NCBI GenBank assembly: GCA_002506535.1
Contig: DAXT01000014.1
Span: 1-30,196, forward strand
Direction: 5' to 3'
DNA: 30,196 nt
Source of the DNA: Methanothrix harundinacea
GTDB taxonomy: Archaea; Halobacteriota; Methanosarcinia; Methanotrichales; Methanotrichaceae
In this document: positions 20,125 to 27,095 of the stretch, piece after piece
How positions within the stretch are numbered: position 1 is the stretch's first letter
Layout: every line of letters starts with the position of its first letter
Notes under the pieces: model-generated
The model's input: only the letters and a program-made list of their open reading frames with translations
Databases searched by the model: none
What the model was told of the DNA's origin: nothing
Position numbers and translations under genes: made by a program

Positions 20125-20132
20125 TTATAAAT
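20125..20132 (+). promoter_or_regulatory. TATA box for the Met-rich exported protein
   Basis: TTATAAAT is a strong TATA box predicting a start near 20157 and a leader of about 100 bases before the TTG at 20255. Confidence 0.65.
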
Positions 20133-20137
20133 GCATG

Positions 20138-20171
20138 GCCCATCATAATGGCGATTAAACCACTGATGGGC
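20138..20171. promoter_or_regulatory. Inverted repeat across the predicted transcription start (possible operator)
   Basis: GCCCATCA (20138-20145) and TGATGGGC (20164-20171) are perfect 8-bp inverted repeats 18 bases apart, beginning 6 bases after the TATA box and spanning the predicted start. The centre-to-centre distance of 26 bases is plausible for a dimeric repressor, but no regulator is identified. Confidence 0.45.
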
Positions 20172-20257
20172 TATCTGTGCTTATGGAGAGGGGGTCACCT
20201 CCTTAAGATATGGACAGTCCCCAAAGCCCATGGACTGAAAGTGAGGTGGAAAAATTG
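20164..20257 (+). promoter_or_regulatory. Structured mRNA leader that can sequester the SD site
   Basis: CACCTCCTT (20196-20204) can pair with AAG-U-GAGGTG (20239-20248, one bulged U). That is nine base pairs burying the SD sequence GAGGTG, which lies 6 bases before the TTG start. Inside this stem CAGTCC (20215-20220) pairs with GGACTG (20232-20237). The 11-base loop contains AGCCCAT (20225-20231), complementary to ATGGGCT (20166-20172) near the 5' end, so a pseudoknot is possible. This nested layout resembles translational switches. No known riboswitch class was recognised. Confidence 0.45.
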
Positions 20258-21211
20258 ACAGAGAAGACTATTAAAGGTTTGGTGCTCGCCTTCGCGGTCC
20301 TCATATCGACGGCCGCGATATCGGCAGCGCAGCTGGGTTATCCTGATCCGTATTCGGACGACCGTTACTGGCAGAATCCGTGGTCATCGCAGGATCTCTG
20401 GCCACAAACGGATCCGCGGTCGCAAGAGAATGTATGGCCGGATGATTGGTCACGCCTATGGGATCAGCCTTATACGACGCCCCAGCCAGGGACGGGTACC
20501 TCAGCGGGTTCCAGCACCGGCGGCGTTCCCACAGCCACGAGGCCGGGAGGTCTCCAGCCTTCGAGCACGCCAGCCGCCTCGACAAGTTCGCCGATCAGCT
20601 TGTCCTCGGAGTCGTCGGATTCTCCCATGAGCTGGCCCTCGGGGATGATATCCTCTCCCATGGGCGGGTCCTCGGGAATGATGTCTTCTCCGATGGGCGG
20701 GTCCTCGGGGATGATGTCTTCTCCGATGGGCGGGTCCTCGGGGATGATGGGTGAAGCTGCGTCCTACTTCGGCGAAGGGGCCTCCCTCTCCGAATTGGAT
20801 GTAGGAGGCCTTCCAGGGGGAGATGTTCTCTTGTCTTGGGGGGGATCTCCAGCACCCTTCTCGTCCGGGATATCTGATGGTCTCATGAGCTATTACGGCG
20901 GGTCCCCGGCGTATAAGAGATACTACGGGGGGCTTCAGCATTGGATCTACTACTGCGGAAGCTGGAGCACCGGCCCGGCGGCGTTCTGGCTCGGCCAGCA
21001 GACCAACACCATCGTAAGAAACGACCAGCCTCAGAACATCTGGTATTATGATAGATATCCAAACAGATACGAGCAGTGGTGGTACGGAGGATACCGATAT
21101 CCTGGATACATCTTCGGCTACTTCCGGGCGGATATGAGGGGCTGGCACCAGATCGCCGTCTGGGGAAGCCGGTCCGGATGGAGCAACCCGATATGGGTCT
21201 ACGTTTGGTGA
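20255..21211 (+). CDS. Exported Met-rich repeat protein, function unknown
   Basis: The 318-residue protein starts with a signal peptide (MTEKTIKGLVLAFAVLISTAA, cleavage near AISAA-Q). A Trp/Asp/Pro-rich segment (25-65) and a Ser/Thr/Pro/Gly linker follow. Next come three tandem copies of SSPMGGSSGMM with a degenerate copy before them. The C-terminal 85 residues are aromatic-rich (YYGG, HWIYYCGSW, IWYYDRYPNRYEQWW) and end FRADMRGWHQIAVWG, SGWSNPIWVYVW, resembling the middle domain of the Ig-like protein at 12576-13568. The frame extends to an ATG at 20210, but that has no SD site; the TTG at 20255 follows GAGGTGG by 5-6 bases and begins the signal peptide. It is probably a surface protein; the clustered Met could bind Cu(I) or resist oxidation, which is speculation. 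Confidence 0.75.
   Translation: MTEKTIKGLVLAFAVLISTAAISAAQLGYPDPYSDDRYWQNPWSSQDLWPQTDPRSQENVWPDDWSRLWDQPYTTPQPGTGTSAGSSTGGVPTATRPGGLQPSSTPAASTSSPISLSSESSDSPMSWPSGMISSPMGGSSGMMSSPMGGSSGMMSSPMGGSSGMMGEAASYFGEGASLSELDVGGLPGGDVLLSWGGSPAPFSSGISDGLMSYYGGSPAYKRYYGGLQHWIYYCGSWSTGPAAFWLGQQTNTIVRNDQPQNIWYYDRYPNRYEQWWYGGYRYPGYIFGYFRADMRGWHQIAVWGSRSGWSNPIWVYVW
20651..20749 (+). repeat. Three tandem 33-bp coding repeats (SSPMGGSSGMM)
   Basis: Units lie at 20651-20683, 20684-20716 and 20717-20749. The second and third are identical and the first differs at a few bases. A decayed unit (SWPSGMI) precedes them. Near identity at DNA level points to recent slippage or recombination. Confidence 0.9.
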
Positions 21212-21230
21212 TCTGACTATATGGTCCGGC

Positions 21231-21269
21231 TGCCTGAGGGCGTTTCGCCCTTGGACGCCGGGTGAGGCA
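21231..21269 (+). terminator. Compound hairpin after the Met-rich gene
   Basis: AGGGCG (21237-21242) and CGCCCT (21246-21251) form a 6-bp stem with a TTT loop. An outer TGCCT/AGGCA pair (21231-21235, 21265-21269) encloses it. There is no T tract, so it is a possible 3'-end structure rather than a sure terminator. Confidence 0.4.
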
Positions 21270-21395
21270 CCGGGGCCTTCGATATCGAGGGTCTTCCCGG
21301 TCCTCTCTAATCTCTTTATATCATCGATAGCTTCTCTTCCATCATATCCGAGCCTTCAGGTCAGATCGAAGGGCAGCCGTGGCGGACCGAGATCT

Positions 21396-21440
21396 CTGAT
21401 CGATATATATCTGATCGACATCTCTCTGATCGACATCTAT
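21396..21440 (+). repeat. 15-bp direct repeats upstream of the DUF2240 gene
   Basis: CTGATCGA(T/C)AT starts at 21396, 21411 and 21426, exactly 15 bases apart, and a degenerate fourth unit begins at 21441 with TTGAT. A TATA-like GATATATATC lies within the first copy, and CTTTATATC lies at about 21314. Helical-phase repeats near a promoter suggest binding sites for a regulator. Confidence 0.55.
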
Positions 21441-21506
21441 TTGATGCGCAAGAAATAGCCGAGATGGCTATGACGAGGATGAGATACGTGGAGGGGGGCG
21501 GGTTCA

Positions 21507-21971
21507 TTGGATCGTGAGCGGGAGTATCTGGTGGCCACACCCTTCAAGAAGCGGGATAAGAAGGTGCTCAAGATCAGCGACTTCGTCTTCGCCATCTCTT
21601 TAGACCTCAAGTGGGGCCCTCCCGAGAAGGTGAGGGCCCTCCTCCAGGAGGCGGCGGACGCGGGGATCGTCAGGATCGAGGGGGATTACGTCCACGCCGC
21701 CTTCGACGAAGGAGAGGCCGAGGTCCCCGTCGGCTTCGTCCCGTCGAAGGATGAGGACTTCTTTGATAAGGGCGTTCGTCTGATCGTCTCAGCCACGGGG
21801 ATGGGGAGAAAGGAGGTGATCTCCATGGTCAACGAGCGGCAGGATTCCCTCCAGGGGCTGGTGAGCCTCGACGCCGCGACCCTCCTGGTGGCGAGGGAGA
21901 TGGGGATAGATGTGAGGGATCTGGCTCTGGAGGCCTACCAGAGGTTGGTGGAGGAAGGACGGCGGGGGTAG
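21507..21971 (+). CDS. DUF2240 family archaeal protein
   Basis: This 154-residue cytoplasmic protein fits the archaeal DUF2240 family. It starts with a short basic segment (ATPFKKRDKKVLKISDFVFAI) and a helix-turn-helix-like stretch (WGPPEKVRALLQEAADAGIV, then IEGDYVHAAFD). A helical C-terminal half follows, with MGRKEVISMVNERQDSLQGLVSLDAA and MGIDVRDLALEAYQRL. The family is widespread in euryarchaea and its function is unknown; the winged-helix-like N-terminus may bind nucleic acid. The start is a TTG after a G-rich GGAGGGGGGCGG. The gene stands alone, with the 15-bp repeats in its promoter region. Confidence 0.75.
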   Translation: MDREREYLVATPFKKRDKKVLKISDFVFAISLDLKWGPPEKVRALLQEAADAGIVRIEGDYVHAAFDEGEAEVPVGFVPSKDEDFFDKGVRLIVSATGMGRKEVISMVNERQDSLQGLVSLDAATLLVAREMGIDVRDLALEAYQRLVEEGRRG

Positions 21972-22023
21972 AAGCGAAGGATTTATCCAAGGGGCGGTCA
22001 TACCTTTCCGGGGGTGAAGCATC

Positions 22024-22557
22024 GTGAGATATTCGCGTCCTCTCCGTCCTCTCCGTTTCCTTAGGGCGTATCTCCTAATATCTCTCCTCATCTTTATCGG
22101 CGGATCATCGCCAGAAGGCGAACCGTCGGAGGGGCTGTACCTTCTCAAGGACGGCCATGTGGTGATCCAGTGGTCTCCCGGGGTGGAGTTCAGCCTAGAC
22201 CCTCCGGCATACTCAGGCGACCTGACCGTGGCGGGGAGGGCGAAAGGGAGCTACAACTCCAGCTTTGGCCTTATCGGGGATGATATATCGAAGGGCTCTG
22301 GCGTGGCGGCGAAGTCGAATGAGAGCCTCAGCACAAGATTCGGCCTTCTGGAGGCTGATATATCGGCTTTGGGGATCGGCGGCTCCCGCCTGGGCTGGTC
22401 CTCCGTGAACCCCCGGCCCGACGGGAGGGGGCGCCACCAGGAGTACGGCCGAAAGACCACCGATCTTGTGGGGGTATTCTCGATAGATATGACCATCAAG
22501 CTCGGATCAGGGGCCGGACCGTCTCCAGGATCAGCTGATTGGATCCCCTGCCTTTAG
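22024..22557 (+). CDS. Small exported protein, unknown
   Basis: The 177-residue protein has an Arg-rich N-terminus (MRYSRPLRPLRFLRAYLL) followed by a hydrophobic ISLLIFIGG stretch, a signal peptide or signal anchor. The rest is Gly/Ser-rich and probably beta-structured (LYLLKDGHVVIQWSPGVEF), with two similar SFGLIGDDIS / RFGLLEADIS segments about 25-30 residues apart that hint at an internal repeat. I recognise no family. The GTG start is well supported by GGGGGTGA 7 bases upstream. Its last four bases overlap the end of the convergent YihY-like gene. Confidence 0.6.
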   Translation: MRYSRPLRPLRFLRAYLLISLLIFIGGSSPEGEPSEGLYLLKDGHVVIQWSPGVEFSLDPPAYSGDLTVAGRAKGSYNSSFGLIGDDISKGSGVAAKSNESLSTRFGLLEADISALGIGGSRLGWSSVNPRPDGRGRHQEYGRKTTDLVGVFSIDMTIKLGSGAGPSPGSADWIPCL

Positions 22558-23552
22558 GGCGCTCGATCTCCTTTTTCTTCCATCAGCATCCGCCTTCTTT
22601 GGCCGATGGTGGCGCTGAGGTGAGCTCCGTAGAGTATGATCATCCCGCTCAAATAGACCCAGAGCATCAGGACCACCACCGTCCCCAGGGACCCATATAC
22701 CAGCTGTTGTCTTGCCATCCATATATTCAGGTACCACGAGAAGGCCGTCTTGCTGACTATCCAGCCGAAGGTGGCGACGAGAGCGCCCCATCCGGCCTCC
22801 TGCAGTCTCACATCGGTGTTGGGTGCCCAAAGATACAGGGAAAAGGAGATCACAAGGACTAGAAGGGCGGGAACCAGACTTGAGAGAGCACCCAAGAACC
22901 AGGCCTCATAGAAGGGGATGTTCTCTCCCAAGATCCGAGATATGAGGCCCAAGAGCCCCGCCAGTAATAGCGACACGACCAGAAACCCCACCATCAGGCC
23001 TCCTGCCATGGCGAAGCCCAGGAGGTGCCATCTCCAGTAGTTTCGCCGGGCCGCCCCCTTCCAGGCCCGATCGACGTTCCTGGCCAGGGCGGTGAAGACG
23101 GAGGTCGAGGACCAGAGAAGCCCGAAAGCCGCCAGGATACCCATCGGCAGCCTGAGCTTCATCACCTCCTGGACGTTCACCTTCATAATATCCTCGGCCG
23201 GTGAGAGACCACCCATATCCAGGATCCTCTGGATGTTCTCACTGACCATCTCCTCCCCTGGTGGCAAAACCTCCCTCACCATGCTCAAAATCTGGACCTG
23301 AACGTACTGGTTCTGCAGGAGAGTGCTGCCAACCGCCACCAGTATGATCAAAAGCGGAAATAGCGAAAAGAGGGCGTAGTAAGCGATCGCCGCCGCCGCC
23401 TCAGATCCCCTGGCCCCGTTGAGGCTTCGTAGAGCTTCGATCGATAGGCCCATGGCGCCACGGCTGAAGCCGTCGGCCCGGATGAACAGGTCTCCTGCCC
23501 AATCCCCGGTCTTCTTTCTCAATCTATCTGTCTCGGAATCCGTTTTTTTCAA
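22554..23552 (-). CDS. YihY/BrkB-family (UPF0761) inner-membrane protein
   Basis: The 332-residue membrane protein has about six hydrophobic segments. Family marks include RGSEAAAAIAYYALFSLFPLLI near residue 50, WSSTSVFTALARNVDRAW near 150 and YGSLGTVVVLMLWVYLSGMIILYGAHL near the end. YihY/BrkB proteins are common in bacteria and archaea; their role is unsettled, although some have been described as ribonuclease BN-like or transport-like. The N-terminal 35 residues are charged and cytoplasmic. A TATA element about 30 bases upstream predicts a nearly leaderless mRNA. Confidence 0.88.
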   Translation of the reverse strand: MKKTDSETDRLRKKTGDWAGDLFIRADGFSRGAMGLSIEALRSLNGARGSEAAAAIAYYALFSLFPLLIILVAVGSTLLQNQYVQVQILSMVREVLPPGEEMVSENIQRILDMGGLSPAEDIMKVNVQEVMKLRLPMGILAAFGLLWSSTSVFTALARNVDRAWKGAARRNYWRWHLLGFAMAGGLMVGFLVVSLLLAGLLGLISRILGENIPFYEAWFLGALSSLVPALLVLVISFSLYLWAPNTDVRLQEAGWGALVATFGWIVSKTAFSWYLNIWMARQQLVYGSLGTVVVLMLWVYLSGMIILYGAHLSATIGQRRRMLMEEKGDRAP

Positions 23553-23580
23553 GAGGGCTCACCCATCACAGATCGAGAGG

Positions 23581-23588
23581 ATTTATGG
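23581..23588 (-). promoter_or_regulatory. TATA box for the YihY-like gene
   Basis: CCATAAAT on the minus strand predicts a start near 23556, only a few bases before the ATG at 23552. Confidence 0.55.
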
Positions 23589-23662
23589 TTTCGGCATATC
23601 TTTTGGACCGCAGCCCTGAAATAACTTGTCAGTGGTTTTCTCTTCAAATCCACATCCGACCG

Positions 23663-23672
23663 TTTATTTAAA
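23663..23672 (+). promoter_or_regulatory. TATA box for the SIMPL-domain gene
   Basis: TTTATTTAAA predicts a start near 23692, 18 bases before the GTG at 23710. With the minus-strand element about 75 bases away it forms a divergent promoter region. Confidence 0.55.
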
Positions 23673-23709
23673 GTCTCAATAGACAACAATCAGGCTTTGG
23701 GGGAATGCC

Positions 23710-24471
23710 GTGAAAGCTATGGCAATTTTATTAGGTCTATTAGCGTTGACGTCCTCGGGGCTGGCCCAGGAGGGTACGACCCTGACGGTGGCGGGGGAGG
23801 GGGCGGTTACAGTCCCGGCCGACGTCGTCATAGTCTCCGTAAGCATCACCGTCGAAGATGAGAACGTCACCCTGGCATCGCTACTAGCCTGCGAAGGGCT
23901 GAACCGGACGATAGAAGCTCTCATCGAAGCCGGCGTGAATAGAGACGACGTCTCAGCCGGCCGCGGCAGAAGCGTATCGAAGATCCAGAGCACCAGCAGA
24001 ATCTGCGATAACTCGTCCTGTGTCGCCGTCGCCGACGAGGCGGTGACCCTGGTCAAAGAAGAGGTCACCATCAGGTTCGATCCCCGAAACGAGGACCTGA
24101 TCAACAGGAGCTTTGAAGCGGCCACGTCCCAGGGCGCCGAGGCTGCTATTTCGTGGTATGCTCTGGAGGAGAAAGAAGAGGCCTTCACCGAGGCCCGCAA
24201 GAAGGCCGTCGAAGACGCCGAGGAAGAAGCCAGAGCTCTCGCCGCTGCTGCGGGGCTTAGGCTCGGAGAGCGGCTCGAGATATACGAGCCGTCGCCCCCC
24301 ACCGTCGTCCAGGACTCCGGTGCCGTAGACCTCTTCGATATCGCAATGATGGATCTCTTCGACCTCTCCTGGCCCTGGAGCCTCGACCCCTTCGAGAAGG
24401 AATCACCTCCGCAGGCGGGGATGCTGGAGGTAAGATCGATGGTGATGGTCACCTACCGGGTATATCCGTGA
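23710..24471 (+). CDS. Exported SIMPL-domain (DUF541) protein
   Basis: The 253-residue protein starts with a signal peptide (MKAMAILLGLLALTSSGLAQ). LTVAGEGAVTVPADVVIVSVSI is the usual start of a SIMPL/DUF541 domain. A helix of Ala/Glu/Lys (EARKKAVEDAEEEARALAAA) and GLRLGERLEI follow, as does the closing MVMVTYRV strand. The family is extracytoplasmic; bacterial members are linked to oxidative-stress protection, but the molecular role is unknown. CDNSSC offers two Cys that could form a disulphide. An acidic, aromatic insert (about 205-235) near the C-terminus is not typical. GTG is the start; an ATG three codons later is possible. A T-rich tract follows the gene. Confidence 0.85.
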   Translation: MKAMAILLGLLALTSSGLAQEGTTLTVAGEGAVTVPADVVIVSVSITVEDENVTLASLLACEGLNRTIEALIEAGVNRDDVSAGRGRSVSKIQSTSRICDNSSCVAVADEAVTLVKEEVTIRFDPRNEDLINRSFEAATSQGAEAAISWYALEEKEEAFTEARKKAVEDAEEEARALAAAAGLRLGERLEIYEPSPPTVVQDSGAVDLFDIAMMDLFDLSWPWSLDPFEKESPPQAGMLEVRSMVMVTYRVYP

Positions 24472-24510
24472 TGGAGGGCCGCTGAAACCGGGGAGTCTCC
24501 ATATACAATC

Positions 24511-24524
24511 TTTTTATATATTTA
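24511..24524 (+). promoter_or_regulatory. T-rich/TATA element between two exported-protein genes
   Basis: TTTTTATATATTTA can act both as a T-tract terminator for the SIMPL gene and as a TATA box for the next gene, with a predicted start near 24545. Confidence 0.5.
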
Positions 24525-24605
24525 TATTGAATTCTTGGGCTCTCTCTGGCCGGGAGATACTTTAGAAACATAATTTACTTATTCTATAAAGTCCATCTAT
24601 CTGAC

Positions 24606-25601
24606 GTGGTCAGAATGAGATGGTCATATTGTCTCGTCCTCATATCGATCCTCGCCTCCGTTCCTTCAGCAGAGGCGCTGAAGATCATGGGAGGAGATCT
24701 GGTCAGCATCGACTCTCCCATAGCCGACGACCTCTTCGCCGGCGGCAACACCGTGAACGTCAACGCTCCGGTGGATAGCGCCTTCATCGCCGGAGGGAAC
24801 GTCTTCATAAACGCCCCCATAAAAGGCGACCTCGTCGTCGCTGGAGGAGTAGTCGATCTGAACTCCGACGTCGGCGGAAAGGTGGTGGCCGCGGGCGGCA
24901 CCATAAACCTTGCTGGAGACGTCGAGAGGAACGTGGTGATGGCCGGAGGTCAGGTCAGGATACTCCCCTCGGCGAGCGTCGGGATCGACGCGGCCATCAC
25001 CGGCGCAGACGTATACCACGCCGGGGATGTGGCGGGGACCCTATGGGTCAGCGCCGGAAGCTTCGAGAATGAGGGAACGGCGGGCGTAGTGAAGTTCTCG
25101 ATCTGGGAGAGGGACGAGGCGGCCGACGAACCGAAGCCGTTCATCTCGACCTTCACCGTTCTGATGATCCTGGGGTTCCTCTTAGTCGGCCTATTATACG
25201 TCAGGCTCTTTCCGGAAGGGTTTGGTGCCGTCGATCTGGAGATGAGAAGATCTCCACCGATCAACCTCCTCACGGGCCTGGGGCTGATCGTCGCGTTGAT
25301 CATCCTGATCCCGATATCGATATTGTCCGTCATCGGTCTCCCCCTGGGACTACTCCTAATGGCCCTCTTCGTCGCTGTACTCCTGGTCGCTAACCTCTTC
25401 GTCTCCTTCAGCCTGGGAAGATGGATAGTCTCGTACGCCAAGCGGGATATGGGAGAGATCTCCTCCTTCGTATTGGGGTACGCTATACTGAGCGTCCTCT
25501 TCCTCGTCCCCTACCTCGGATCCGTATTGTGGATCTTCTCCACCGCCCTCGGCTTTGGGGGGATCGTCGCCGTCCTGAACGAAAGCCGGAGGAGGGGCTG
25601 A
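24606..25601 (+). CDS. Membrane protein with bactofilin-like beta-helix and four TM segments
   Basis: The 331-residue protein has a signal peptide (WSYCLVLISILASVPSAEA), then about 125 residues of short repeats built on Gly, Asn and Val (FAGGNTVNVNAPVDSAFIAGG, KGDLVVAGGVVDLNSDV, GGKVVAAGGTINLAGDV). These form the regular rungs of a bactofilin-like right-handed beta-helix. A charged linker leads to four hydrophobic helices (FTVLMILGFLLVGLLYV, LGLIVALIILIPISIL, LLMALFVAVLLVANLF, YAILSVLFLVPYLG) and a short cytoplasmic tail. The helix would lie outside the membrane, unlike cytoplasmic bactofilins. A polymer-forming or scaffold role is inference. Starts possible: GTG at 24606 or ATG at 24615. ftsZ follows after 245 bases. 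Confidence 0.8.
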   Translation: MVRMRWSYCLVLISILASVPSAEALKIMGGDLVSIDSPIADDLFAGGNTVNVNAPVDSAFIAGGNVFINAPIKGDLVVAGGVVDLNSDVGGKVVAAGGTINLAGDVERNVVMAGGQVRILPSASVGIDAAITGADVYHAGDVAGTLWVSAGSFENEGTAGVVKFSIWERDEAADEPKPFISTFTVLMILGFLLVGLLYVRLFPEGFGAVDLEMRRSPPINLLTGLGLIVALIILIPISILSVIGLPLGLLLMALFVAVLLVANLFVSFSLGRWIVSYAKRDMGEISSFVLGYAILSVLFLVPYLGSVLWIFSTALGFGGIVAVLNESRRRG

Positions 25602-25846
25602 TGGTTTCAGGTCGGCGGGAGGGGGTCTGTACGAGGTTCGCGAAATATGGTTCTGGGTTGGTGGTGCTGTTGGAGATATCTCGCCTCGGCCCTGACGGCG
25701 AAGTCCAGGCCGGACCGGCCGGGAGTCGCAAAGATGAAATGAAGTTGCCCCAGGATCGCAGCTTCAAAGAGCTATTTCGCGCTAACTATGAAAAAATCCA
25801 TATACCAATAAGCTGCTAGTTTCAATAAGAAGCCCAGGTGATGGTG
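25602..25846 (+). promoter_or_regulatory. Intergenic region with ftsZ promoter and SD site
   Basis: No gene is supported here. GGCCGGACCGGCC forms a short G/C hairpin about 120-130 bases before ftsZ. ATATACC (about 25800-25806), after an A-rich BRE-like stretch, is the likely TATA box with a start near 25830. AGGTGAT (25836-25842) matches the SD consensus and sets the TTG at 25847 as the likely start; the GTG and ATG at 25838 and 25841 overlap the SD site. Confidence 0.5.
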
Positions 25847-27016
25847 TTGAAGTCGATTATAGATGAGGCTCTTAACAGGGCTGAGTTCGAGGGCCGGGCG
25901 GCTCCATCGAGAGCCATGGAGAACGACGAAGATCTCGAGGTGAGGAGAGCTCCTCCGAAAGTGATGGAGAACGACGAAGATCTCGTGGCGATATTAGAGG
26001 GGCTCACGACGGTTATAAAGGTAATCGGCTGCGGTGGAGGTGGGTCCAACACCATCGAGCGGCTCGCCGAGACCGGTATTGAAGGGGCGGAGCTCTTCGC
26101 GGTGAACACCGATGCCCAGCACCTTCTCCACATAAACGTCGACCGGCGTGTCCTGATAGGTCGGCGGACGACCCGGGGGCTGGGGGCGGGAAGCCTACCA
26201 TCCATCGGGGAAGAGGCCGCAAGGGAGAGCATCGACGATATCAGGGCTGTCTTGGAGGGGGCGGATATGGTCTTCATCACCTGCGGCCTTGGGGGCGGGA
26301 CGGGGACCGGGGCCGCCCCCGTCGTGGCGGAGGTGGCGAGGGAGATGGGCGCTCTCACCATATCGGTGGTGACCCTCCCCTTCGCCGCGGAGGGTGCCAT
26401 CAGGATGGCCAACGCCGACGCGGGGCTAAAACGGCTCCGGGATGTATCGGACACCGCCATCGTCGTTCCCAACGACAGGCTTCTCGAGGTAGTCCCCGAT
26501 CTTCCCCTCCAGGCGGCCTTCAAGGTGGCCGACGAGGTCCTGATGCGCTCGGTCAAGGGGATCGCGGAGCTGATAACTAGGCCCGGGCTGATAAACCTGG
26601 ACTTCGCCGACGTCAGGACGATAATGTCCAACGGCGGGGTAGCCATGATCGGCCTTGGGGAGGCGGAAGGGGAGATGAAGAGCAAAGATTCTGTCATCAA
26701 AGCCTTGAGGAGCCCTCTATTGGACGTGGACATCTCGAACGCCACCTCGGCGCTGGTCAACGTGGTGGGCGGCTCGAGGATGACGATATCGGATGCCGAG
26801 GCTGTGGTGGAGGAGGTATACGAGAGGATCAATCCGGACGCTCGGATCATCTGGGGGGCCCAGATAGACCCTGGCCTTGAGAACAGCATCAGGACGATGC
26901 TGGTGGTGACGGGTGTATCATCCCCCCAGATCCTGGGCAAGGAGGAGTCGAAACAGAGCCGGGTCGTCTCCAAGTACGGCATAGACTTCCTCAAGCGAGG
27001 GAGGACCGAGCTATAG
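25847..27016 (+). CDS. ftsZ: Cell division protein FtsZ (archaeal FtsZ1 type)
   Basis: The 389-residue GTPase of the tubulin/FtsZ family polymerises at mid-cell to form the division ring. It has VIGCGGGGSNTIERL, VNTDAQHL, the GTP-binding tubulin signature GGGTGTG (about 149-155), LPFAAEG, and the T7 loop NLDFADVRTIM that completes the GTPase site of the next subunit. The whole core is close to methanogen FtsZ1. The N-terminal arm contains a 16-residue tandem duplication around MENDEDL. The short C-terminus ends YGIDFLKRGRTEL. TTG at 25847 follows AGGTGAT by 4 bases and gives the expected MKSII-like start; earlier GTG/ATG codons are possible. No other division gene is adjacent. Confidence 0.96.
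   Translation: MKSIIDEALNRAEFEGRAAPSRAMENDEDLEVRRAPPKVMENDEDLVAILEGLTTVIKVIGCGGGGSNTIERLAETGIEGAELFAVNTDAQHLLHINVDRRVLIGRRTTRGLGAGSLPSIGEEAARESIDDIRAVLEGADMVFITCGLGGGTGTGAAPVVAEVAREMGALTISVVTLPFAAEGAIRMANADAGLKRLRDVSDTAIVVPNDRLLEVVPDLPLQAAFKVADEVLMRSVKGIAELITRPGLINLDFADVRTIMSNGGVAMIGLGEAEGEMKSKDSVIKALRSPLLDVDISNATSALVNVVGGSRMTISDAEAVVEEVYERINPDARIIWGAQIDPGLENSIRTMLVVTGVSSPQILGKEESKQSRVVSKYGIDFLKRGRTEL
25901..25996 (+). repeat. 48-bp in-frame duplication in ftsZ
   Basis: Units 25901-25948 and 25949-25996 encode APSRAMENDEDLEV and APPKVMENDEDLVA. A 22-base block within them (25916-25937 and 25964-25985) is identical. The unit is 16 codons, so the frame is kept. Confidence 0.9.
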
Positions 27017-27095
27017 CGACCCGATGAATCTCAGGCCGATCGGGGCGAGGATCCGGAGGTTTCGGGGTTCATATTCGGGCCCATCGGTCACCCGG

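Noticed and set aside
20210..20254. ATG start 15 codons upstream in the Met-rich gene
   Set aside because: It has no SD site; the bases before it resemble an anti-SD sequence. The TTG at 20255 has GAGGTGG at proper spacing and opens with the signal peptide.
21396..21440. CRISPR-like repeat array
   Set aside because: Units are 15 bases with no distinct spacers and no cas genes nearby, so they look like tandem regulatory repeats.
23676..24452. 258-residue minus-strand frame opposite the SIMPL gene
   Set aside because: The plus strand has a signal peptide, promoter and family motifs; the antisense frame is Ser/Ala-rich without any.
25822..26994. 390-residue minus-strand frame opposite ftsZ
   Set aside because: It is Ser/Ala/Pro-rich antisense of a highly conserved gene.
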